This document shows positions 10,800 to 14,320 of a stretch of 14,320 nt of DNA, one piece after another. Made by a program: the position numbers and the translations under genes. The notes below the pieces were generated by a model that was given only the letters and a program-made list of their open reading frames with translations, made no database searches and was not told the origin of the DNA. How positions within the stretch are numbered: the first letter of the stretch is position 1; each line of letters starts with the position of its first letter. Source of the stretch: Caldilineaceae bacterium (GTDB lineage Bacteria; Chloroflexota; Anaerolineae; Caldilineales; Caldilineaceae); contig JACSRH010000423.1 in the NCBI GenBank assembly GCA_014879855.1, positions 1 through 14,320 on the forward strand, given 5' to 3'.

Positions 10800-11216
10800 T
10801 TATCTGAGGCGCCGGCTTTCCTCCGCGTCGTCCGGCAGAAAGAGCAGGAGCAGAGTCGCGGCCGCCGCGGGCTGTTGCGGGCCTGCGACGCGGCCAACTT
10901 CTTCTTCGCCAAAGATCAACCCACCCTGATTGACGACGCCATCGGCATCGACCCAGCCCAACGCGCCACCCTCAAAAAGTCCGTGGCTGCGCACTTCCCC
11001 CTCGGCCGTAAAAACGCCCAGTTCACGTGTATCGTAGGCAGTTTTGCGCAAAACACGGCCATCGCTGGTGACGCGGCCGACTTCCACGCCTTCCCCGGCG
11101 CGCCAGATGCGTCCCTCTGCATCAAGATAGCCGAGGAGAATTTCGTCGCCCGCCACAGTGCTTTTGTAGATCACAGTGCTTTTGTCGATCAGAGGGCGCG
11201 CCGGTTGTTCGTTCAT
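10800..11216 (-). CDS. Small repeat protein with five G-x-x-x-D/E-G strand motifs, possible beta-flower-like fold
   Basis: No function is recognised. The 138 residues contain a motif of type G-[YRVW]-hydrophobic-x-x-[DE]-G-x-[VI] at G29 (GYLDAEGRI), G47 (GRVTSDGRV), G67 (GVFTAEGEV) and G87 (GWVDADGVV), and a truncated fifth copy at G108 (GRVAG). The spacing is 18, 20, 20 and 21 residues. Such repeats suggest a closed ring of short beta hairpins, as in the small proteins described as four- or five-fold beta-flowers; the fold is inference. The C-terminus has a short hydrophobic stretch (AAAATLLLLFL, 117-127), too short for a confident membrane helix, then a charged tail. The ATG overlaps the phosphatase stop as ATGA (11213-11216), so translation is probably coupled to that gene. 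Confidence 0.75.
   Translation of the reverse strand: MNEQPARPLIDKSTVIYKSTVAGDEILLGYLDAEGRIWRAGEGVEVGRVTSDGRVLRKTAYDTRELGVFTAEGEVRSHGLFEGGALGWVDADGVVNQGGLIFGEEEVGRVAGPQQPAAAATLLLLFLPDDAEESRRLR
11154..11185. repeat. Short direct repeat in the N-terminus of the repeat-protein gene
   Basis: CACAGTGCTTTTGT occurs at 11154-11167 and again at 11172-11185, an 18-base period. On the coding (minus) strand it produces the duplicated peptide S-T-V near residues 13-21 (STVIYKSTV). It looks like a recent in-frame six-codon duplication. Confidence 0.7.
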
Positions 11217-12004
11217 GGCGTGCGCAGGGTGATGCCGGCAACAAATTTGCGCATAATCGCCGGGTTGGCCGCTACAAACACCGGCGTTGGCTCAATGCCG
11301 TACTCCTGGCTGACAGGCGGCAACGGGAAAAGCGGCGCCTGCTGCCAGTTCGTAATCACACCGCCGGCCTCAACGATGATCAGCCAGGCCGCGGCGAAAT
11401 CCCACACTTTAGGCGTTGCTTCGACGCCGGCCAGCGCGGTGCCGTCTGCCACCTTGCAGAGGTGATACGCGGCGCTGCCACAGATGCGCGTCTTCAGTTT
11501 CGTGTCGATCTGGAGCAGGCGATCCGTGCGCGTGCACTTCATCAGCAGTTGTTCGTCGCCGATCTCATCGCCATCATACGTGCGGATCGGCTCTCCGCTG
11601 CGCCAGGCGCCGGCGCCGGCCATGGCTGTAAATTGCTCTTGCACCAGCGGGAAATCGACGACGCCCACGACAGGCTGGCCGTGATGCAACAAGGCCACGC
11701 TGACGCCCCACACCGGCACGCCGCGCGCAAAGTTGGTCGTGCCATCGATCGGATCGATGACCCACGTGAAGGCAGCGCCGGCATCATAGCGCGTGGTCTG
11801 CTCTTCGCTCAGCACCGCGTGTTCGGGAAACGCCGCGTTGAGCCGCGTTGAAATCAACCGGTCAACGGCGAGGTCGGTGGCGGTGACCAGCGAACCATCC
11901 CGTTTGCGCTGGGCCGGGTGAAGACGGAATTGCGTGACGGCATATTGGCTGCATTCGGCGGCCAGCGCAGTGGCAAATTGTAGGTAAGGAAGCCAGTGAG
12001 ACAT
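11213..12004 (-). CDS. Inositol monophosphatase family phosphatase
   Basis: Metal-dependent phosphomonoesterase of the Li+-sensitive fold; possible substrates are myo-inositol-1-phosphate, histidinol phosphate or related sugar phosphates. From the ATG at 12004 the protein has 263 residues, typical for the family. Metal ligands are visible: E67 in LSEEQ, D84 and D87 in VIDPIDGTTNF, and D202 in KVWDFAAA, followed by IIVEAGG. D44 lies in TATDLAVD. RICGSAAYHLCKVADG (174-189 approx.) is the usual substrate-site segment. A longer frame opens at a GTG (12046), but the extra 14 residues are unlike the family and a -35/-10 pair sits inside that stretch. It heads the minus-strand cluster and overlaps the next gene by four bases. 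Confidence 0.88.
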   Translation of the reverse strand: MSHWLPYLQFATALAAECSQYAVTQFRLHPAQRKRDGSLVTATDLAVDRLISTRLNAAFPEHAVLSEEQTTRYDAGAAFTWVIDPIDGTTNFARGVPVWGVSVALLHHGQPVVGVVDFPLVQEQFTAMAGAGAWRSGEPIRTYDGDEIGDEQLLMKCTRTDRLLQIDTKLKTRICGSAAYHLCKVADGTALAGVEATPKVWDFAAAWLIIVEAGGVITNWQQAPLFPLPPVSQEYGIEPTPVFVAANPAIMRKFVAGITLRTP

Positions 12005-12010
12005 AGCTTT

Positions 12011-12039
12011 ATTATGCCCACCCGCTGTCCAATCCGCAA
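12011..12039 (-). promoter_or_regulatory. Promoter of the minus-strand cluster, predicted to give a leaderless mRNA
   Basis: On the minus strand TTGCGG (12039-12034) and CATAAT (12016-12011) are separated by exactly 17 bases. Counting seven bases from the last base of the -10 box places the transcription start at 12004, the A of the phosphatase ATG. No Shine-Dalgarno sequence stands in the normal place before that ATG (the bases read taataaagct), which agrees with a leaderless transcript. The site has not been tested. Confidence 0.5.
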
Positions 12040-12068
12040 CTTGCACTGCCGCCTTTTGTTCTCACTCC

Positions 12069-12098
12069 TTCGATTGGGCAGAAGGGTGACTGTATGGT
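12069..12098 (+). promoter_or_regulatory. Weak candidate promoter for the divergent plus-strand envelope genes
   Basis: TTCGAT (12069-12074) and TATGGT (12093-12098) are 18 bases apart, giving a start near 12105 and a leader of about 64 bases before the ATG at 12169. Only the last T and the TAT core fit well, so this is a weak candidate in a 164-base divergent intergenic region. Confidence 0.2.
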
Positions 12099-12154
12099 AA
12101 AAGTAGAGCATCGAATCCACACTCGGCGCCACGCAGCGCAATCACCGACATCGC

Positions 12155-12159
12155 AGGAG
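12155..12159 (+). promoter_or_regulatory. Ribosome binding site deciding the start at 12169
   Basis: AGGAG ends nine bases before the ATG at 12169. The frame also opens at 12094 and 12160, but the first has no such site and overlaps the candidate -10 box, and the second would abut the AGGAG. Confidence 0.7.
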
Positions 12160-12168
12160 ATGCGTCAC

Positions 12169-12417
12169 ATGCAAGATTTTCTCGTGGCACTTCTTCTCGG
12201 CCTGATCTTGGGCTGGGTCATCGAATGGCTGATCGACTGGCGCTATTGGCGACGCACCGTGGCAACGCTGCGCCAGGAAAACGAAGAGTTACGCCGCCAA
12301 CTCCAGGCGCAAAAGGTTGCACAAAAGGTTGCGCAGCCGGTTGAGCAGAATGCATCTTCTGGGGCCGCAGCGACCGGCCCGCAACGGACGACCCCAACGA
12401 GCAGCAAAGGCAGCTAA
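12169..12417 (+). CDS. Small single-pass membrane protein with coiled-coil tail
   Basis: Function not recognised. The 82 residues start with a strongly hydrophobic segment (about 4-23, FLVALLLGLILGWVIEWLID) that carries no signal-peptidase site, followed by W/R-rich DWRYWRR (23-29), a classic cytosolic-side boundary. Residues 30-50 are charged and heptad-like (LRQENEELRRQLQAQ), suggesting a short coiled coil. The tail is low complexity (Q/A/T/S/P) and includes three tandem A-Q-[KP]-V copies. The likely topology is N-terminus out and C-terminus in, or a tail facing the cytosol; this is inference. The next gene begins two bases after the stop, so the two products are almost certainly made together. 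It may oligomerise or help place the large surface protein. Confidence 0.75.
   Translation: MQDFLVALLLGLILGWVIEWLIDWRYWRRTVATLRQENEELRRQLQAQKVAQKVAQPVEQNASSGAAATGPQRTTPTSSKGS
12307..12342 (+). repeat. Three tandem 12-bp units inside the small membrane-protein gene
   Basis: GCGCAAAAGGTT, GCACAAAAGGTT and GCGCAGCCGGTT follow each other without gap, in frame, encoding A-Q-K-V, A-Q-K-V and A-Q-P-V. The first two differ by one base. Confidence 0.8.
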
Positions 12418-12419
12418 GC

Positions 12420-14320
12420 ATGGCGCAAAGTCGTGAACCGCGCGCGGTGCGCCGGCTGGACATGTCGAAATATGCAGTGCTGCTGGTGCTCGCGGTGGCG
12501 GCTATTATTCTGCTGACCACCCGTTCCTGCCAACCGCAACTGACCCTCCTGGCGCCAACGCCGGCCGCCACACAGGCCCCCGTCTTTACCGCAGAAGCAC
12601 TCCTCGCCAGACCGGTGTTGGTCTCACCGCTGACCGGCTCGACGGTGGCGCCGGGCGAGATCACATTGAGCGGTGAAGGCGTGCGCGGCTACAGCATCCG
12701 CGTGCGCGACGAGAGCGGCCGGCTGCTTGCTGCGGCCAGCGTCGCAGCGGATGGCGTCTGGACCACCACCGCCACCATTGACCAGCCGGGCGACGCCGTC
12801 CTCAGCTTGGAGCTTGTCAATCTGGCGGGTGATGTGGTGGCCGCGGCCGAGCGGTTGACGCTGACCATAGGCATGCCGTCCATGGCGATTCGCTCGCCCT
12901 CGCTCGACAAAAGCTTTCTGGATGCGACGCTCACCGCGGGTCTGTTGGCGCTGAGCGGCGGCGGCGAGCCTGGTTCCATCATTCAAGTTGTGGTTGACGG
13001 CGCCGTGGCCACCAGCACTGAAGTCGATCAAAACGGGCGATGGGCAGTAGATCTGCGGGTCAATGCGCCGGGCGTCTACGCGATTGCCCTGCAGTCGGTC
13101 GATGCCAGTGGCACGATCGTGGCCACGGCCACGCCCTCTGTCCTGTCTGTCGCGGCGCCGGTGCGCGCGGTCGAGCCTGTGCCGCCGACGGTGACAGCCA
13201 CACCTGAACTTTTGCCCCCGGCCGTGGTTGATTCGATCATCGTGACGACTGATGCAAACAGCAGCCGCGTCGCCGCGGATGGCAAAGGGAATGCAGGCGT
13301 CGAAGTGCAGTTGTTGTTGGATGACACAGTCGTTGCCACCACCACCATTGGCGCAACAGGCTCCTGGTCATTGGTCATCGCGTTGGAGCAGCCAGATGCT
13401 TACGCGGTCGGCGTGCGTGCGTTCGAGCCGGAAAGCGGGGCGGAATACGATCTTGCAGCGCCGCCCCGAGGCGTCGTGGTTGCCATCCCTGACCCTGCAC
13501 CCAGCCTCGTTCCCACAGACATTCCGCTCTCGGAGGAAACGCTGCCACCGGCGCCACAGTCACCGCTGCCCACCGCTACGATGATGATGCCGCCCCAGGT
13601 AGCTTCGACGGAGATAGCGCCTACAGAAGCGGCGACGCCTACAGCGGCTCCACCCTCGGTCGACGCGACGGCCGTGGATAGCGTTGAGCAGGCGGGGGCT
13701 GTGCCACTGAGCGGTTCGGGTGGGCCTGGCGACGTAGTGCGCATTATGATCGACGGTCGCGCCGTGGGGACTACTGTGGTCGATGCACAGGGTCGCTGGC
13801 GGATGCTGGTTGAACTTGCCGATAGCGGCGTCTACAGCATGACCGTCGAAACCATCAGCATTGCCGGCCAGGTGCGCGCCACATCGGCGCCCATCTTGCT
13901 CGACATCCCGCCGTCGACGAGCACCGCGATGCCTGCCCCGACGGGCACGCCCGTTCCGACGGATACAGCCACCACCAGACCCACCGCTACGAATACGGCG
14001 ACGGCAACGCCGGTTCCGACTGACACGCTGGTTCCGACGGACACGGCCACCACCACCAGACCCACCGCCACGAACACGGCGACAGCAACGTCTGTCCCGA
14101 CTGACACGCCCGTTCCGACGGATACAGCCACCACCAGACCGACCGCTACAGACACGACGACGGCAACACCAGTTCCGACGGACACGTCCGTTCCGACGGA
14201 TACAGCCACCACCAGACCCACCGCCACGAACACAGCGACGGCAACGTCTATCCCGACGGACACGCCCGTTCCGACGGATACAGCCACCGCCAGACCGACC
14301 GCTACAGACACGGCGACGGC
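12420..14320 (+). CDS. Membrane-anchored surface protein with four Ig-like domains and a Pro/Thr-rich stalk; 3' end outside the window
   Basis: The frame starts at ATG 12420 and stays open for 633 codons to the right edge, so the C-terminus is unseen. Residues 1-17 are basic, and 18-33 form one membrane helix. C37 in TTRSC does not fit a lipobox, so this is an uncleaved anchor rather than a lipoprotein. Four related beta-rich domains follow at about 82-150, 178-240, 286-345 and 429-495. The best-preserved copies share [VI]D-G/D-x-x-V-[AG]-T-x-x-V-x-x-x-G-x-W, for example IDGRAVGTTVVDAQGRW (444-460). They are separated by P/T/A-rich linkers (about 251-268, 355-420). From about 500 on the protein is a stalk of 26-residue P-T-D-T-A-T-T-R-P-T-A-T repeats. 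In Chloroflexota such stalks often precede LysM or other cell-wall domains. Only two bases separate it from the upstream gene. Confidence 0.82.
   Translation, partial: MAQSREPRAVRRLDMSKYAVLLVLAVAAIILLTTRSCQPQLTLLAPTPAATQAPVFTAEALLARPVLVSPLTGSTVAPGEITLSGEGVRGYSIRVRDESGRLLAAASVAADGVWTTTATIDQPGDAVLSLELVNLAGDVVAAAERLTLTIGMPSMAIRSPSLDKSFLDATLTAGLLALSGGGEPGSIIQVVVDGAVATSTEVDQNGRWAVDLRVNAPGVYAIALQSVDASGTIVATATPSVLSVAAPVRAVEPVPPTVTATPELLPPAVVDSIIVTTDANSSRVAADGKGNAGVEVQLLLDDTVVATTTIGATGSWSLVIALEQPDAYAVGVRAFEPESGAEYDLAAPPRGVVVAIPDPAPSLVPTDIPLSEETLPPAPQSPLPTATMMMPPQVASTEIAPTEAATPTAAPPSVDATAVDSVEQAGAVPLSGSGGPGDVVRIMIDGRAVGTTVVDAQGRWRMLVELADSGVYSMTVETISIAGQVRATSAPILLDIPPSTSTAMPAPTGTPVPTDTATTRPTATNTATATPVPTDTLVPTDTATTTRPTATNTATATSVPTDTPVPTDTATTRPTATDTTTATPVPTDTSVPTDTATTRPTATNTATATSIPTDTPVPTDTATARPTATDTAT
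13953..14320 (+). repeat. Tandem 78-bp repeats encoding the Pro/Thr stalk, continuing past the right edge
   Basis: Units start at 13953, 14031, 14112, 14190 and 14268. Four are complete (78, 81, 78 and 78 bases) and the fifth is cut by the window end. Each encodes V-P-T-D-T-A-T-T-R-P-T-A-T-[ND]-T-x-T-A-T-[PS]-[VI]-P-T-D-T-x. The 81-base unit carries one extra ACC (Thr). Units 3 and 5 share D in place of N and similar codons, suggesting a higher-order two-unit period. Confidence 0.9.

Noticed and set aside
13832..14311. Minus-strand Val/Gly/Ala repeat protein of 159 residues
   Set aside because: It is the antisense reading of the P/T stalk repeats; the plus frame continues from an anchored multidomain protein and is the real one.

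Overview
The window looks like chromosomal DNA of a GC-rich member of the Chloroflexota (Caldilinea/Anaerolineae-like). This is inferred from three things: a three-gene sdhCAB operon with a fused five-helix cytochrome b subunit, a surface protein with a membrane anchor, Ig-like domains and a long Pro/Thr stalk, and short-period intergenic repeats. No rRNA or marker gene is present to fix the taxon.

Layout. (1) 1-718: a broken cysteine desulfurase that enters from the left. Its middle, including the PLP lysine region, is missing and the frame shifts at about 425-435. (2) 719-1542: about 820 bases without a convincing gene, holding an inverted repeat and small hairpins. (3) 1543-7169, plus strand: sdhC-sdhA-sdhB, a complete succinate:quinone oxidoreductase, followed after 27 bases by ppk1 (polyphosphate kinase). 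(4) 7261-12004, minus strand: read in the direction of transcription, an inositol-monophosphatase-family phosphatase, a small repeat protein with five glycine-rich strand motifs, an alpha/beta hydrolase, an SDR oxidoreductase, an IolG-like dehydrogenase and a DUF1697 protein. Two of the five junctions are ATGA overlaps and one is a 15-base gap. The other two are wider (92 and 202 bases) and each carries a different short-period repeat. (5) 12169-14320, plus strand and divergent: an 82-residue membrane/coiled-coil protein, then after two bases a large anchored surface protein whose reading frame is still open at the right edge and which ends in 78-bp tandem repeats.

How the genes may work together. 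sdhCAB feeds electrons from succinate into the quinone pool. ppk1 sits directly behind it and may share its transcript, linking respiration and ATP supply to polyphosphate storage. The minus-strand cluster contains two enzymes that can act on myo-inositol (phosphatase and 2-dehydrogenase), with an SDR and a hydrolase, so a small cyclitol or sugar pathway is possible but unproven. No other iol gene is visible. The divergent pair at the right end probably builds a cell-envelope structure.

The least explained items are the five-motif repeat protein (10800-11216), a -35/-10 pair that would start transcription exactly at the phosphatase ATG (12004), the anchored Ig/PT surface protein with its small partner, and three different repeat families at the intergenic seams. 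No mobile element, CRISPR array, tRNA, rRNA or obvious defence system was seen.
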